A stretch of 64,000 nucleotides of DNA from Vibrio sp. 14G-20 (GCF_026241515.1 NZ_JAPHPW010000007.1:124001-188000), one strand, 5' to 3'; shown: positions 17,153 through 28,245, counted from the stretch's first letter. The notes: a model not told the origin generated them from the letters alone. Translations and numbers: made by a program.

Positions 17153-17794
17153 TTATTGCTGCAGATAAGTGGCTCGGTTTTCAGCCACAGCTTGCAACTT
17201 CACCAACACGCCAATAATCAACATGTAGATGGCACCAGCACATAATATTGGCCCGAGTGGCTCATAGGTAACCGCTGCAATTCGGTTGGTGACACGGGTT
17301 AGATCCACGATACCGATCACTGCAATCGCTGGGCTGCCTTTGATTAAGAACGACATCTCATTGACGAGCGCAGGTAAGCTCATGATCACCATCTGTGGGA
17401 ACATGATTCGGCGAAAATAAGTCAGGCGTCGCATGCCAATCGCTTCGGCCGCTTCCATTTGCCCTTTTGAAAAGTTAAGAAAGGCATTGCGCCAAATTTC
17501 AGCATTGAATGCCGATGTGTTGAGTGTGAGCGCTAAAATGGCAGAAACGTGTTTATCTAAATTGATGCCAAATGACGGGAACGAAAGAAAGATAAACAGA
17601 GCCAGTGTCACCAAGGGTGTTGCTCGGGCCCAACTGACATAGATACCCAGTATTTGATCCACAAACGGGATTTTCATCATTCGAATCAAGGCTATGACTA
17701 GCCCGATGACAACACCTAATACAATCGAGACTGCCGATATCCATGCCGTAGCCCACGCGCCCTGTAGCAACTGTTCCCAAGCGTAATAATCCAT
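17153..17794 (-). CDS. polar amino acid-type ABC permease (first)
   Basis: Inner-membrane permease of 213 residues, GlnP/HisQ-like, with the EAA loop QMEAAEAIGMRRLTYF near residue 115. AGAGG precedes the ATG at 17794. A gap of 115 bases separates it from the next permease, with nothing recognisable in it. Part of the binding protein-permease-permease-ATPase unit. Confidence 0.87.
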   Translation of the reverse strand: MDYYAWEQLLQGAWATAWISAVSIVLGVVIGLVIALIRMMKIPFVDQILGIYVSWARATPLVTLALFIFLSFPSFGINLDKHVSAILALTLNTSAFNAEIWRNAFLNFSKGQMEAAEAIGMRRLTYFRRIMFPQMVIMSLPALVNEMSFLIKGSPAIAVIGIVDLTRVTNRIAAVTYEPLGPILCAGAIYMLIIGVLVKLQAVAENRATYLQQ

Positions 17795-17925
17795 AAACGA
17801 CCTCTTTGATAAGCGACTTCTTTCGATAGGTTTTGCGCAAATGATTCATGGGTTAAACCGCTTTGAACCCATTGGCATGGACACAAACAGGCGTTAACTG
17901 TTTGTGCCAGCGCGTGCTTACTGAT

Positions 17926-18792
17926 CTACTGGACCGCTGTTAGCTTGTGATACTGCTCTACTGAAGTGATGGCTTCCGAAGGAAGATGCTCGAACGATTC
18001 ACCGAACCACTTCTTCTGCAACTCTGCCATTTTTCCTGTTTGCTCTAGATGAATGAAAAACTCAGTGAGATAAGCCAATAGCTCAGGACTCTCTTTTGGA
18101 ACAGGCCAGCTTACGAAACCAGGGCCAGATACCGCCTCACCTTTTTTAAAGACGTTAGACTTAGATTTCACTACCTCGTTAACCGAGACCACACTGTTGA
18201 TGACGTAGTCGATTCGGCCAATAGCTAAATCTGAATACGCTTCTGGGTACGATTGGTACTGAACGACCTTACCTAAAGATTTACCTTGTGCTTCGAGCAT
18301 TTCTTCGAGCTCTGGCAGTCGCTCTAACAAAGCACTACCCGCTTGTAATCCCACCGTTTTGCCGTCTAGATCCGACACCGTATTGATGTCGTCAGCATCC
18401 GCTCTGGTTAAGAAATAATGCTGTGCTGAGGCAATAGGCGGCGTAAAATCAAACACCTTCAATCGAGCGTCTGTCACGATAGCGCCCGTTAGCGCCACAT
18501 CGTATTGACCCGCAGATACTGAGGCGAGCAACCCTGTCCAAGGTAAGATCTCTTGTTCAATATCGAACTTTGAATATTCACGCAGCTCATCAAGCAGATC
18601 TTTGTTAATCCCCGCAGGCTTGCCTCGGTCAATGTAGTTGAATGGTGAGTAGTTATCTTCTGTCGCCACTTTCATAAAGCCTTGCTTTTCAATGGCTGAA
18701 AGTTCTGATGCTTGTGCAACACCAAAACAACCCAGCACGACGGTTGCTGCCGCTGTTGAAACCCATGCCTTCATCGTCATTCCCTGTTTCAT
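17926..18792 (-). CDS. periplasmic solute-binding protein, family 3
   Basis: A 288-residue binding protein with a signal sequence (cleavage near VAQA-SEL, residue 28) and the SBP family 3 signature region NYSPFNYIDRGKPAGINKD. VALTGAIVTDARLKVFDFT and GLQAGSALLERL are further typical segments. ATG at 18792 follows AAGGAA; an alternative ATG 15 bases later is possible. First gene of the ABC unit, divergent from the MocR regulator, with TTGGGACA direct repeats between them. Ligand inferred to be taurine from neighbours, not from the protein itself. Confidence 0.87.
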   Translation of the reverse strand: MKQGMTMKAWVSTAAATVVLGCFGVAQASELSAIEKQGFMKVATEDNYSPFNYIDRGKPAGINKDLLDELREYSKFDIEQEILPWTGLLASVSAGQYDVALTGAIVTDARLKVFDFTPPIASAQHYFLTRADADDINTVSDLDGKTVGLQAGSALLERLPELEEMLEAQGKSLGKVVQYQSYPEAYSDLAIGRIDYVINSVVSVNEVVKSKSNVFKKGEAVSGPGFVSWPVPKESPELLAYLTEFFIHLEQTGKMAELQKKWFGESFEHLPSEAITSVEQYHKLTAVQ

Positions 18793-18876
18793 ACGCTTTC
18801 CTTATCGAGATTATTTGCCTGCCTTTACTTTATGAACGGAATGCATCGAAGACGTAGAGCCAATTTAATTTTCAGG

Positions 18877-18907
18877 TTGGGACAGAGCGGTTTTCTAGTT
18901 TGGGACA
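18877..18907. promoter_or_regulatory. MocR operator: TTGGGACA direct repeats
   Basis: Two identical TTGGGACA sites at 18877-18884 and 18900-18907, 23 bases apart, between the ABC binding protein and the divergent regulator gene. Direct repeats about two helical turns apart are typical of MocR/TauR-type binding sites. Confidence 0.65.
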
Positions 18908-19031
18908 AAGTAACTTTTGAGTTTAAGAGAGAGCAAAACACACTCTTAAAATATCAATATGAACTCTGGCGCACTTCTTGCTATTTTATACAGATTGGAC
19001 TGAGGTTCACTGAGAATAAGGACTGTATCTC

Positions 19032-20546
19032 ATGGCGATAAATCACAATTGTTTCATCGAGTTTGATTCCAAAAGAAGCCTGCAAGAACAAGTACGTAGC
19101 TACTTGGTGACGGCGATATTGAATGGTATTTTTCCGGCTGAACAAGCGCTTCCGTCTTGTCGTAAGCTCTCTAGCCAATTGGGTGTTTCACGCAATACTG
19201 TCTCCTTGGTATACGACAGTTTGCTCGACGATGGCTACCTCATCAGTAAGCCTCGCAGCGGCTATTACCTTTCAGAAAAGTATCAAAATCCGAGTGATAC
19301 TATCGACACGAGTTTGGATCATTTTGAATCAACCGACAGCGACAATGCACCGGATTGGAGCAAACGCGTTAAGCTGCAATTGGGCCAATACCCACGCATC
19401 GTCAAACCCTCGCATTGGAGTTGTTACCAATACCCATTTATTTTTGGCCAACCCTCTATCAATGACTTCCCATTAGCTCAATGGCGAGAAGCGACAAGAA
19501 AGGTCACCTCAGACCCACATGATCACCGCTGGCTTTGCGACAAGGTCGATAAAGACGTCGATATGCTGGTGGAACAGATACGCACGAGAGTGCTCCCACA
19601 GCGCGGTATTCATGCTCAAAGCGATGAGATCTTAATAACCTTAGGCTCTCAGAACGCGCTCTATCTGCTCTCGACCTTGTTAATGAATCACCAGAGTCGA
19701 GTTGGTGTCGAGAACCCCGGTTACAAAGAAGCGAACCACATCTTTAATCTCTCTGGTGCACAGTTACACCCTCATCAAGTGGATGAACAAGGCTTGAGGT
19801 TCAATGAACACTCTTCACTGTGTGACCACTTCTATGTCACACCCAGCCATCAAGCGCCCACAGGTGTGACTATGAGTGACGAACGTCGAACTCAGTTACT
19901 TGAGATGGCTAAAACCAATGATGCAGTGATTATAGAAGATGACTATGATGCCGAGTGCAACGTGGAGTGGAACCCAAAGCCTGCGCTGAAAGCCAGTGAT
20001 AAAGAAGGACGTGTCATCTACGTTAGTAGCTTCTCTAAGCTACTGGCACCCGGCTTAAGGTTAGGCTACATCGTGGCACCGGAGGAGCTAATCTACGACC
20101 TTAGAATACTGCGCAGGTTGATGTATCGACATGCACCAAGCCGCGTTCAAATGGAAGTGGCTCACTTTATTGAACAAGGCTACTACGACAGTTTTGTAAG
20201 ACGCTTCAGAGAGAACACGCGTCAGCGTTGGAAACTGCTCAATGATGCCGTCTTAAAGTATTTACCTGATTGCAAACGACTCGCACAAAGCGAGCAAGCC
20301 AACTCATTATGGCTACAAACACCGAGCCACATTAACAGCCAGCGACTGGCTTCGCGAGCCGCACAGAAAGGGATACTGATTGAAACCGGGTATTCACACT
20401 TTATGACTAATTCCGAAACGGAATCGGGTTATGAATCATTGTCAGAATATGATCCCAACTCTTATTTCCGATTAGGATTTCACGCCATCGATAAAGATCT
20501 GATCGCTCCCGGCATCAAAGAGCTGTCTGAAGTAATGAAGATTTAG
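19032..20546 (+). CDS. MocR-type regulator (GntR HTH plus aminotransferase fold), TauR-like
   Basis: A 504-residue MocR/PdxR-family regulator. The N-terminal winged helix (about 12-80) has LPSCRKLSSQLGVSRNTV; the rest is a fold-type I PLP aminotransferase domain. The PLP lysine is expected in VSSFSKLLAPGLRLGY (near residue 338), with EDDYDAE before it. AAGGA precedes the ATG. Divergent from the ABC unit and convergent with the aminotransferase gene. MocR proteins bind PLP-amino acid adducts; TauR is a member that controls taurine genes, and the surrounding set (transporter, aminotransferase, reductase, exporter) makes a TauR role the best inference. Confidence 0.87.
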   Translation: MAINHNCFIEFDSKRSLQEQVRSYLVTAILNGIFPAEQALPSCRKLSSQLGVSRNTVSLVYDSLLDDGYLISKPRSGYYLSEKYQNPSDTIDTSLDHFESTDSDNAPDWSKRVKLQLGQYPRIVKPSHWSCYQYPFIFGQPSINDFPLAQWREATRKVTSDPHDHRWLCDKVDKDVDMLVEQIRTRVLPQRGIHAQSDEILITLGSQNALYLLSTLLMNHQSRVGVENPGYKEANHIFNLSGAQLHPHQVDEQGLRFNEHSSLCDHFYVTPSHQAPTGVTMSDERRTQLLEMAKTNDAVIIEDDYDAECNVEWNPKPALKASDKEGRVIYVSSFSKLLAPGLRLGYIVAPEELIYDLRILRRLMYRHAPSRVQMEVAHFIEQGYYDSFVRRFRENTRQRWKLLNDAVLKYLPDCKRLAQSEQANSLWLQTPSHINSQRLASRAAQKGILIETGYSHFMTNSETESGYESLSEYDPNSYFRLGFHAIDKDLIAPGIKELSEVMKI

Positions 20547-20607
20547 CATCAATTAGGGCTTTTTACCGACACTCTCAATGAGCATGAATTAAAAAGAGAA
20601 TAACGTA

Positions 20608-20635
20608 AAAAAGAGCATCAATTGATGCTCTTTTT
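20608..20635. terminator. bidirectional terminator
   Basis: Fully symmetric 28-base palindrome centred on CAATTG, with arms AAAAAGAGCATC and the complement, between the convergent regulator and aminotransferase genes. Confidence 0.85.
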
Positions 20636-20733
20636 AGGATCGACATAACACTCTAAAAGCCAGACACTTAAACAAGAATGGGGAGTCCTTATCAAAGCGC
20701 CTTGGTTTCGTTACTGGTTATCCGATTGAAAAA

Positions 20734-22050
20734 TTAAGATGCAAGCTCACACAAAACGTCGTCAATGATCTTAACGCCTTTCTTTATCTCGCTTGGTTGA
20801 ATAACCAAAGGAGGAGCTACATGAATACGATTATTAACAATAAAGGTTAACAGGCCTCGTTTCGTTAGCTCCGCTTTCAATTGACCCATTTTCTCATTGC
20901 TCAATGGCGTTTTACTTTCTCGATCTTCGACCAATTCAAGCGCCCAGAACATCCCTTTACCGCGCACATCACCAATCATAGGATGCAGCTCTTGAAGACT
21001 AAGCAGAAGCGGCCCAAGAACGCTGTTTCCGACATTATCAGCATGCGTAACAATGCCCTCTTGCTCCATCACATCGAGCGTTGCAACGATCGAAGCCATC
21101 GCTAGAGGATGACCAGAATACGTTAAGCCACCCATAAAGAAGTTCGACTTAAAGTACTCAACGATCGGTTCGCTGACCACCACACCACCAGCTGGAACAT
21201 AACCCGAGTTAACCCCTTTCGCGAAAGTAATAAGATCCGGCACGACATTAAAGTGCTCAAACGCAAACCACTTACCCGTTCGACCAAAACCGACCATGAC
21301 TTCATCAAAGATCAATTGAATACCGTATTTAGTTGCAAGCTCACGCACACCAATAAGGTAATCTTTTGGCGGAATGAGGAAGCCCGCTGTTCCCGGAATG
21401 GTCTCTAGAATAATAGCCGCAATCGCCGTTGGCCCTTCGCATTCAATCACTCGCTCTAAATGCTGCAGGGCACGTTCACTCTCTTCTGCCTCAGTCGCCG
21501 CGTTGAACTCGCTTCGATAGAGAAATGGATTGAAGAAGTGAACGTGCCCACGGCTATACTCGTTTGGAATACGGCGAAAATCGCCCGTCGCCGCAATCGC
21601 TGTACCGGTATTTCCGTGGTAAGAGCGATAAGCAGAAAGCACCTTATCGCGTCCTGTGAACTGTCTTGCCATACGAATTGCATTTTCGTTGGCATCTGCG
21701 CCTGCGTTGGTAAAGAACACCTTCTTAAACGTGCTTGGTGCTTTAGACAAAATACGTTTAGCGGCCAAACCACGAGTGAGGTTTGCTGTCGCAGGGGCAA
21801 CGGTCACCAATGAATCAGCCTGATCTTTAATCGCTTTAATCACTTGTGGATGCTGATGACCAATGTTGGTGTTAACCAGTTGGCTACTAAAATCAAGGTA
21901 CTCTTTACCTTCGTAGTCCCACATTTTGCACCCTTGCCCACCAGCAATGGCGATAGGCTCAGCCGCTTCCTGAACTGACCAAGAATGAAATACGCTCTTG
22001 TCGAGGTCGATAATATCTTGGTTTACAAGCTGTTCTGTTGATACTTCCAT
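20734..22050 (-). CDS. class III aminotransferase, probable taurine-pyruvate aminotransferase
   Basis: PLP-dependent omega-aminotransferase of 438 residues from the ATG at 22050 (MEVSTEQLV...). GGAG 9 bases ahead supports it; the open frame extends 47 codons further without family similarity. SYHGNTG (aromatic/His over the PLP ring, near 145), LIFDEVMVGFGRTG (PLP Asp, near 245) and the lysine in ITFAKGVNSGY (near 275) are present. Likely partner keto acid pyruvate or 2-oxoglutarate. With a TauE-like exporter and an SDR reductase encoded divergently next door, I infer taurine to sulfoacetaldehyde; beta-alanine or GABA would be the alternatives. Confidence 0.85.
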   Translation of the reverse strand: MEVSTEQLVNQDIIDLDKSVFHSWSVQEAAEPIAIAGGQGCKMWDYEGKEYLDFSSQLVNTNIGHQHPQVIKAIKDQADSLVTVAPATANLTRGLAAKRILSKAPSTFKKVFFTNAGADANENAIRMARQFTGRDKVLSAYRSYHGNTGTAIAATGDFRRIPNEYSRGHVHFFNPFLYRSEFNAATEAEESERALQHLERVIECEGPTAIAAIILETIPGTAGFLIPPKDYLIGVRELATKYGIQLIFDEVMVGFGRTGKWFAFEHFNVVPDLITFAKGVNSGYVPAGGVVVSEPIVEYFKSNFFMGGLTYSGHPLAMASIVATLDVMEQEGIVTHADNVGNSVLGPLLLSLQELHPMIGDVRGKGMFWALELVEDRESKTPLSNEKMGQLKAELTKRGLLTFIVNNRIHVAPPLVIQPSEIKKGVKIIDDVLCELAS

Positions 22051-22394
22051 TTCATCGTCTCCATAAACAACACTAGATTCACAACCGCTCGAGCTTGACT
22101 CGTCTTCGAGAATAAAAGACGCGAAGCACGAGATTGAAAAGGTTGCGCTATCGGATGCAATAATCTTCGTCCCAAACAGGGCGAAGCTCATAGTGTCAGT
22201 TTCAACAAAATCTTGGGCCAGTGAATCAGCTCAAATCTCGTCCCCGATCCAAACAACAGCCTGACCCAATCCAATCGTCGATCTGGCTCTATTCAAAATT
22301 CTTAGGTGTGAATAGATTGAAAGGCAGACGAGACAAGTCTCATCGAACGCTAATTAACGCAGCAGCAATATCAAAAGCAAAGAGGTGAGCAAGA
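22051..22394. promoter_or_regulatory. divergent promoter region with degenerate MocR-type sites
   Basis: No gene in these 344 bases between the aminotransferase and exporter genes. CGTCCCCG at 22239-22246 and TGACCCAA at 22262-22269 are degenerate inverted versions of TTGGGACA, again 23 bases apart. CGTCCCAA at 22168-22175 and TTGGGCCA at 22213-22220 are further 7-of-8 matches. This suggests the same regulator acts here. Confidence 0.5.
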
Positions 22395-23108
22395 GTGGAA
22401 ATGGGATTGGCGATGACAATGATTCTGTTTGCTGGAGTAATTCGAGGTTATTCCGGGTTTGGGTTTGCGATTATCGCAGCACTCTCTCTCAGCTTTATTG
22501 TTTCACCATTGCAAGCCGTAACCATCGCTATCCTGTTGGATTTTTTAAGTACCTTTCCTCTGCTCAAGCGAAGTAAAACCACCATTAATATCCGGCTTAT
22601 TGCGCCGCTGTGTATAGGTATGTTGGTTGCAGTGCCTTTCTCGCTGTATTTCATTAGCGTGATATCGGAATCAGGTTTGAAGGCCTTTATCGCGATGATG
22701 TCTTTGGTCGCTGGTACGCTGATTATTTTGGACTTACGCCTCACTTGGTTACACCAACGACACGCGTTTTGGGCGGGAGCAATTTCGGGGTTTAGCATGA
22801 CCACCGCCTCTTCAGGTGGGCCGCCATTAGTGACGTATTTGATGAATCTAACCATTAAAACCAGTGAACAGAGATCCACCGCGATTGTATTTTTTCTGTT
22901 GAGTTCAGCGATTTCACTGATCGGCTTCATGTGGATTGGCGCATTTAACCAAGGATCGTTCATCACAGGTTTATGGCTATTACCGGCAGCTTTGATTGGC
23001 AATGTACTGGGGCAAAAGCTTTATCTATCAGTACCGAACTTGTCTGCAAAAACAACGACCGCGCCGATTTTGATCGGCATGGCACTACTTATGTTAATTT
23101 CAAATTAG
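22395..23108 (+). CDS. TauE/SafE-family permease, probable sulfonate exporter
   Basis: A 237-residue membrane protein of the TauE/SafE (DUF81) family, about eight helices in two homologous halves (GVIRGYSGFGFAI in the first, GAISGFSMTTASSGGPP in the second). It starts with GTG at 22395 behind AGAGGTG. The family exports sulfite, sulfoacetate or other small anions. Being 12 bases upstream of an SDR reductase and divergent from an aminotransferase, it matches the exporter of the taurine-to-isethionate pathway (IsfE role). Specificity is inferred. Confidence 0.82.
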   Translation: MEMGLAMTMILFAGVIRGYSGFGFAIIAALSLSFIVSPLQAVTIAILLDFLSTFPLLKRSKTTINIRLIAPLCIGMLVAVPFSLYFISVISESGLKAFIAMMSLVAGTLIILDLRLTWLHQRHAFWAGAISGFSMTTASSGGPPLVTYLMNLTIKTSEQRSTAIVFFLLSSAISLIGFMWIGAFNQGSFITGLWLLPAALIGNVLGQKLYLSVPNLSAKTTTAPILIGMALLMLISN

Positions 23109-23897
<789 letters not shown>

Positions 23898-23915
23898 CAA
23901 ATCTACACAAACAAA

Positions 23916-23941
23916 AAAGGTGGTCTTTTCAGACCACCTTT
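23916..23941. terminator. terminator after the SDR gene
   Basis: AAAGGTGGTCT/AGACCACCTTT stem of 11 pairs with a TTTC loop, T-rich on the plus strand and A-rich before it. Confidence 0.87.
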
Positions 23942-24046
23942 GCCATTTTATTTCACACGATACTTAAAACAAAACCAACGGCATAAAAGACGATGCCTCA
24001 CTCACCTCACCACTCTTTTAAAGAAAGTAAGCTTAGAAATACTCAA

Positions 24047-26479
24047 CTAAACTATTTTTTGCTCATGCTCCTTGCCCGATTCAGTCTCTTTCGATAAGAA
24101 ACTGGCAACAATCTCTCTCAGTTTCCCTTGGTTAACAGGCTTGGGTAAAAACTCATCCATGCCTACATCGAAGCACAAATGCTTGTCTCGCTGCACGACG
24201 TTGGCCGTCAGAGCAACGATTGGAATGTGTTTTGAAGAACCCTCTTCAAGGGCTCGGATCTGCTTGGTAGCCTCGAAACCATCGAGAACTGGCATCTGAC
24301 AATCCATAAAGATCATCTCGTATTTGTTGGCCTGAAATTTCTCGACACCAATTTCACCGTTGTCGGCAATATCAACCTCAAAGCCAAGCTTCTTGAGCAT
24401 CATCTTAGCGACTTGTTGGTTTACTCGAGAGTCTTCAACGACCAATACCGTACCACTAAATTCTCCAGCAACCGCGACAGGTTTTGACTCTGCTTGAATA
24501 GGCGCTTGTTTATCAGCTAGTGCCGCATTATCAGAGCCAGTAAGTGTTTCTTGTACAACCGCTGCAGGTTTGGTTAACGGAACAAGTTCGGTGTCTTTAA
24601 ACGCGACCTCACCCCTGTTCGGATAGGTAAAGGCTGCAGTATCAGCGGCTCTCGCGAGCACCTCGCTGATGGTCCATTTAAGCTGATTATCTTGATAAGG
24701 GCGTGCAATGTAGGCAACAAAACCCACTTGTTTGGCGCGAGCTTCATCTTGCTTTCTAGGATCAGCTGAGATCATCACTAACTTAGGACACTCGCTACCA
24801 AAGCGTTCAACTAAGCTTCTCGCCAGTTGAAAGCCATCAACGGACGGCATCACTTTATCTATCAGCACGAGGTCGTATGGCGATGACTTGGCCACAGACT
24901 CTGAAACCAGCTCTAACGCTTGATTTGCCGTTTCACAGCACTCAGACTTAACGCCGAAAGATTGAAGCTGTGCAGACGTTATACGCATGTTCAGTTGGCT
25001 GTCATCCACTAGCAGAACCGAAACCTTATTGAAATCGATATTGCGTTCGTCCACTTCTAAACACGGATCAAAATCAGCAGTGAAATAGAATGTACTGCCC
25101 TTGCCTTCGACACTGGTTAGTTCAAGCTTGCTGCCCATCAATGTCACGATCTTCTCGCATATCGTTAGGCCAAGCCCTGTGCCTCCGTAAATACGCGTGG
25201 TACTACCGTCCGCTTGTTGAAACTTATCGAATACCGATTTCTGTTTGTCTTCCGCAATACCGATACCACTATCGACAACCTCAAATTTGACTCTGAGCTT
25301 TTGCTCAGGATCAATCACATCATCCAAACGAAGAGAGAGTGTGACGTGCCCATGCTCGGTAAATTTGATGGCGTTACCTACTAAGTTATTTAGAACTTGT
25401 CTAAGTTGAGTAGCATCGCCAATCACCATGGTTGGAATCTTAGGATCTATCGCTAATTGGAATCGAAGCCCTTTCTGTTCAGCTTTCACTCGGAAGGTCG
25501 ATTCAACATCGGCCGCAATGCCCATCATTTTCATCGGCTCTTGCTGAAGCTCTAGTCGTCCCGCTTCGATCTTCGAGTAGTCGAGAATGTCATTAATTAA
25601 GTCGAGCAGCGTAAGCGAAGAGGTATTGAGCATGTTGATATACTCTTTTTGCTCCTTCGGCATGTCCATTTCAGAAAGGAGAGACGACAACCCGATAATC
25701 CCGTTCATAGGGGTACGAATTTCATGGCTCATATTGGCAAGGAATTCACTTTTATTGCGGTTAGCAATCTCTGCAACATCTTTAGCTTTTTCCAGTTCTT
25801 GGTATTGTTGACGAATACGTTCAATAGACTGGTTATAACTGCTCTCTAGTGTCGAGATCTCATCTTTGTAATCAGAATCGGTGGGTATTAAAAAGCGCGG
25901 TTTATTATCTTCGACCTGCTGCAGATTGATCTGAGAAGACATGATCATTAAGCGTTTCACCACGAGACGATAGACGATTGTTAAACATACCAAAGACAAC
26001 AAGAATATTTTGACGGCTTCAAAGGCGAGCAACAGTAACACTCGTTCTTCAAAATCATTAAGAATCATACTTAAATCAGATTGCACCGTGAGCGTCGCTA
26101 ACGGGAAATCGGTGCCCCCCATCTGATGTACCATTTCCCAAGACTGGGAATAAGATCGGCCTTCAGTCTTTTGTCCTAACTCTAGGATTTTTTCATCGGG
26201 ACTTTCAATCAAGAGGTAACTCACAGACGGCAAACGAAAGATGCCCTCTGCTTGAACAAAAAGCTGAGCACGGTCTTCGACCCACAAGCTGGACGTTAAA
26301 CCGGACAGATAACCGGCCTTAACCTGTTCGACCTGAGAGCTGATAAAAGAAACTCGACTTTGGTACTCCACATACAACCCTAGACCTGTCACTATAACTG
26401 TAAATAAGGTGCTGATTGCGATGATTACCCCGATCAACTGTCGGGAGAGTCCAATATAGCGTTTTCCTTTTGTCACCAT
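24047..26479 (-). CDS. hybrid sensor histidine kinase with two receiver domains
   Basis: An 810-residue membrane hybrid kinase. TM1 is about 13-36, a periplasmic region about 40-145, TM2 about 148-170, then a linker, HisKA with His252 (MSHEIRTP), HATPase ([12 protein letters not shown] near 440), a first receiver (LLVDDSQLN; phosphoacceptor in LVLIDKVMP) and a second ([19 protein letters not shown]). No Hpt domain is fused, so phosphotransfer must use a separate Hpt protein. It is divergent from a family 3 solute-binding protein 88 bases away, a plausible periplasmic partner. Output genes are not evident. Confidence 0.9.
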   Translation of the reverse strand: MVTKGKRYIGLSRQLIGVIIAISTLFTVIVTGLGLYVEYQSRVSFISSQVEQVKAGYLSGLTSSLWVEDRAQLFVQAEGIFRLPSVSYLLIESPDEKILELGQKTEGRSYSQSWEMVHQMGGTDFPLATLTVQSDLSMILNDFEERVLLLLAFEAVKIFLLSLVCLTIVYRLVVKRLMIMSSQINLQQVEDNKPRFLIPTDSDYKDEISTLESSYNQSIERIRQQYQELEKAKDVAEIANRNKSEFLANMSHEIRTPMNGIIGLSSLLSEMDMPKEQKEYINMLNTSSLTLLDLINDILDYSKIEAGRLELQQEPMKMMGIAADVESTFRVKAEQKGLRFQLAIDPKIPTMVIGDATQLRQVLNNLVGNAIKFTEHGHVTLSLRLDDVIDPEQKLRVKFEVVDSGIGIAEDKQKSVFDKFQQADGSTTRIYGGTGLGLTICEKIVTLMGSKLELTSVEGKGSTFYFTADFDPCLEVDERNIDFNKVSVLLVDDSQLNMRITSAQLQSFGVKSECCETANQALELVSESVAKSSPYDLVLIDKVMPSVDGFQLARSLVERFGSECPKLVMISADPRKQDEARAKQVGFVAYIARPYQDNQLKWTISEVLARAADTAAFTYPNRGEVAFKDTELVPLTKPAAVVQETLTGSDNAALADKQAPIQAESKPVAVAGEFSGTVLVVEDSRVNQQVAKMMLKKLGFEVDIADNGEIGVEKFQANKYEMIFMDCQMPVLDGFEATKQIRALEEGSSKHIPIVALTANVVQRDKHLCFDVGMDEFLPKPVNQGKLREIVASFLSKETESGKEHEQKIV

Positions 26480-26567
26480 ACAAAAATTACCATTATTGTT
26501 ATCCTAGCAAACTACAATTACTCAACTAGTATAATAGTAGTCATTCATCAAATAACTAGGGAAGGTT

Positions 26568-27326
26568 ATGAAAAAACATCTTATCTTTGCATCCATAGTC
26601 AGTTTGTTTTCAAGCAGTTATGCTTTTGCAAGCGAACCTCTTCACTACTACATTATTGCGAGCCAAGCGCAACCTTTTCAGATCGAAACTGACGGGTCAT
26701 CTCACAGAGGAATCGTTTCAGATATTGTGGAAGCCGTGTTTGATGACAGCCAATATAAAATCAACTATCACACCTACCCTTTTAATCGAATGATCGACAA
26801 GCTCGATGCGAGAGAAAACCCAAACTGGGTTACCTATGGAAGCCCTAGTTGGGGAAACATCCAATCTGTGAACCTATCTGAAGACCCGATTTACAATGTA
26901 AAACACGTGTTGCTGAGTAGTGGTAAAAAGCCATTTGAGTTCAATACAATCAATGATCTAGACGGGAAAGCAGTAGTATTGCTGGTGGGGTTTGAGTATC
27001 CGAACTTGGAACCTTATATCCAACAGGGCAAGCTCAACGAGATTCGAGTAAAAGATTACACGGCTGCATTTCGAGTCCTGAACCGTGCCCCCGGTGACAC
27101 CGTGTTTGTGGAAATGGAATCTCGAATCAAATACAACCTAAACGAGCAAAAACTGAATATTGATGATTACCAGATGCAAGAGTTTGGTTCTGTAATCAAT
27201 AACTATCCTATCCATTTAGCGTTTGACCCTGAGATGGATCCTAAGCTGCAAAGCTTCATCAACCAACGCCTCGACCAAATGAAAGACGATGGTCAGCTCG
27301 ATGACATCGTACAGAGTTACTTGTAG
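26568..27326 (+). CDS. orphan periplasmic solute-binding protein, family 3-like
   Basis: A 252-residue exported protein with a signal peptide (cleavage near AFA-SEP, residue 22) and an amino-acid-binding type fold (GIVSDIVEAVF, LDGKAVVLLVGFEYP, DDGQLDDIVQSYL). AGGGAAGG precedes the ATG. No permease or ATPase is next to it, so it may serve in sensing rather than transport; the divergent hybrid kinase is the obvious candidate partner. A parS2-like site lies inside the gene at 26889. Confidence 0.8.
   Translation: MKKHLIFASIVSLFSSSYAFASEPLHYYIIASQAQPFQIETDGSSHRGIVSDIVEAVFDDSQYKINYHTYPFNRMIDKLDARENPNWVTYGSPSWGNIQSVNLSEDPIYNVKHVLLSSGKKPFEFNTINDLDGKAVVLLVGFEYPNLEPYIQQGKLNEIRVKDYTAAFRVLNRAPGDTVFVEMESRIKYNLNEQKLNIDDYQMQEFGSVINNYPIHLAFDPEMDPKLQSFINQRLDQMKDDGQLDDIVQSYL
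26889..26903. other. parS2-like centromere site
   Basis: ATTTACAATGTAAAA fits NTTTACANTGTAAAN, the site of the vibrio chromosome II ParB, inside a coding sequence 7.6 kb left of the origin-proximal site. Confidence 0.7.
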
Positions 27327-27437
27327 CACCAGCGTAACGTAGAACTTAGCAACGGATAGCTTGATAGCGAACCGTTTGATAACGAATAGCTTGGTAACAC
27401 ACTTTAACTATCGTTGATGCCTAACTCTCTAAAACCT

Positions 27438-27480
27438 AAAAGGCCGCCCTGCTAAATATTGAATAGCAGGGCGGCCTTTT
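27438..27480. terminator. bidirectional terminator
   Basis: Sixteen-base arms AAAAGGCCGCCCTGCT and complement with an 11-base loop, between the convergent binding-protein and NADAR genes. Confidence 0.9.
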
Positions 27481-27536
27481 AAATACGTCTGTAGGGGCAA
27501 GCAACCATAAATATGCCCGCTATCTGAATCGACGAG

Positions 27537-28022
27537 TCAATGCGAAGCAATTAAATGCTGTTGCTGAGTGAGAAGCTGTTGACGCACTGTCATCAGAATC
27601 TTACCTAAATGGTTCTCGCCAGTTCCATCGCCGCCATCGCCCCAGAAGTGGTCTTTATGCGAATGTTCTTTGATCACCGAATCTCCGGTGTTGGTAAGAA
27701 ACAGCGCAAACTGTGGGTTCTGTCTGAACTTCTCAGTCACAATAAACTGCATCACTTCAACACGAATGTCATACCAATCTTCGCGAACTTGGTCTTCATA
27801 GTCACGACTTAAAGAGAACGCTTCAGCAGGTGTACTGGCTTCCAAAATAGTATTGCGTAGCGCTTCGGAGATAAACTTCATTGCTTGATAATAATGCTCG
27901 CTGGTTGCCCAAACTTGATCACCCACCTTGATAGGACAAGCCGCAAAATTTGACAGGTATCCGTTTGGATCTTCAGGTTCGTAAAACAGCACTTCTTTAG
28001 CTTGAGCCACAGAATTAGACAT
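27537..28022 (-). CDS. NADAR-family protein (YbiA-like)
   Basis: A 161-residue NADAR/DUF1768 protein from the ATG at 28022, which has AAGGAGA 8 bases ahead; longer frames upstream are not supported. Family motifs: FYEPEDPNGYLSNFA at the N-terminus, SEHYYQAMKF near 45, and FWGDGGDGTGENHLGKIL near 130. YbiA-type members are N-glycosidases that remove damaged riboflavin biosynthesis intermediates; others act in NAD/ADP-ribose metabolism. Which applies here cannot be told. Confidence 0.87.
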   Translation of the reverse strand: MSNSVAQAKEVLFYEPEDPNGYLSNFAACPIKVGDQVWATSEHYYQAMKFISEALRNTILEASTPAEAFSLSRDYEDQVREDWYDIRVEVMQFIVTEKFRQNPQFALFLTNTGDSVIKEHSHKDHFWGDGGDGTGENHLGKILMTVRQQLLTQQQHLIASH

Positions 28023-28245
28023 AGCCTTCTCCTTACCAACGACATCGCATATTTTTGCGTTAACTTTAAAATTAGTGGCGTTGAATATTACTGTCAAACA
28101 ACTTGGTTCAAGAGTATGCCATGTGCGTGTTTTTCATCTATAAAGCGTAATGTCAAAAAGGGATAGGTTAAGCGGAATAGCGAGCTAAAGAAGCAAAGGG
28201 TTGATTTAATCGAGATAAGAATTATGAAAAAGTATTTATAAATCA

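Noticed and set aside
27353..27395. Short degenerate repeat (AACGRATAGCTTGRTAR) after the orphan binding-protein gene
   Set aside because: Small, imperfect and located just before a terminator; no sign of function.
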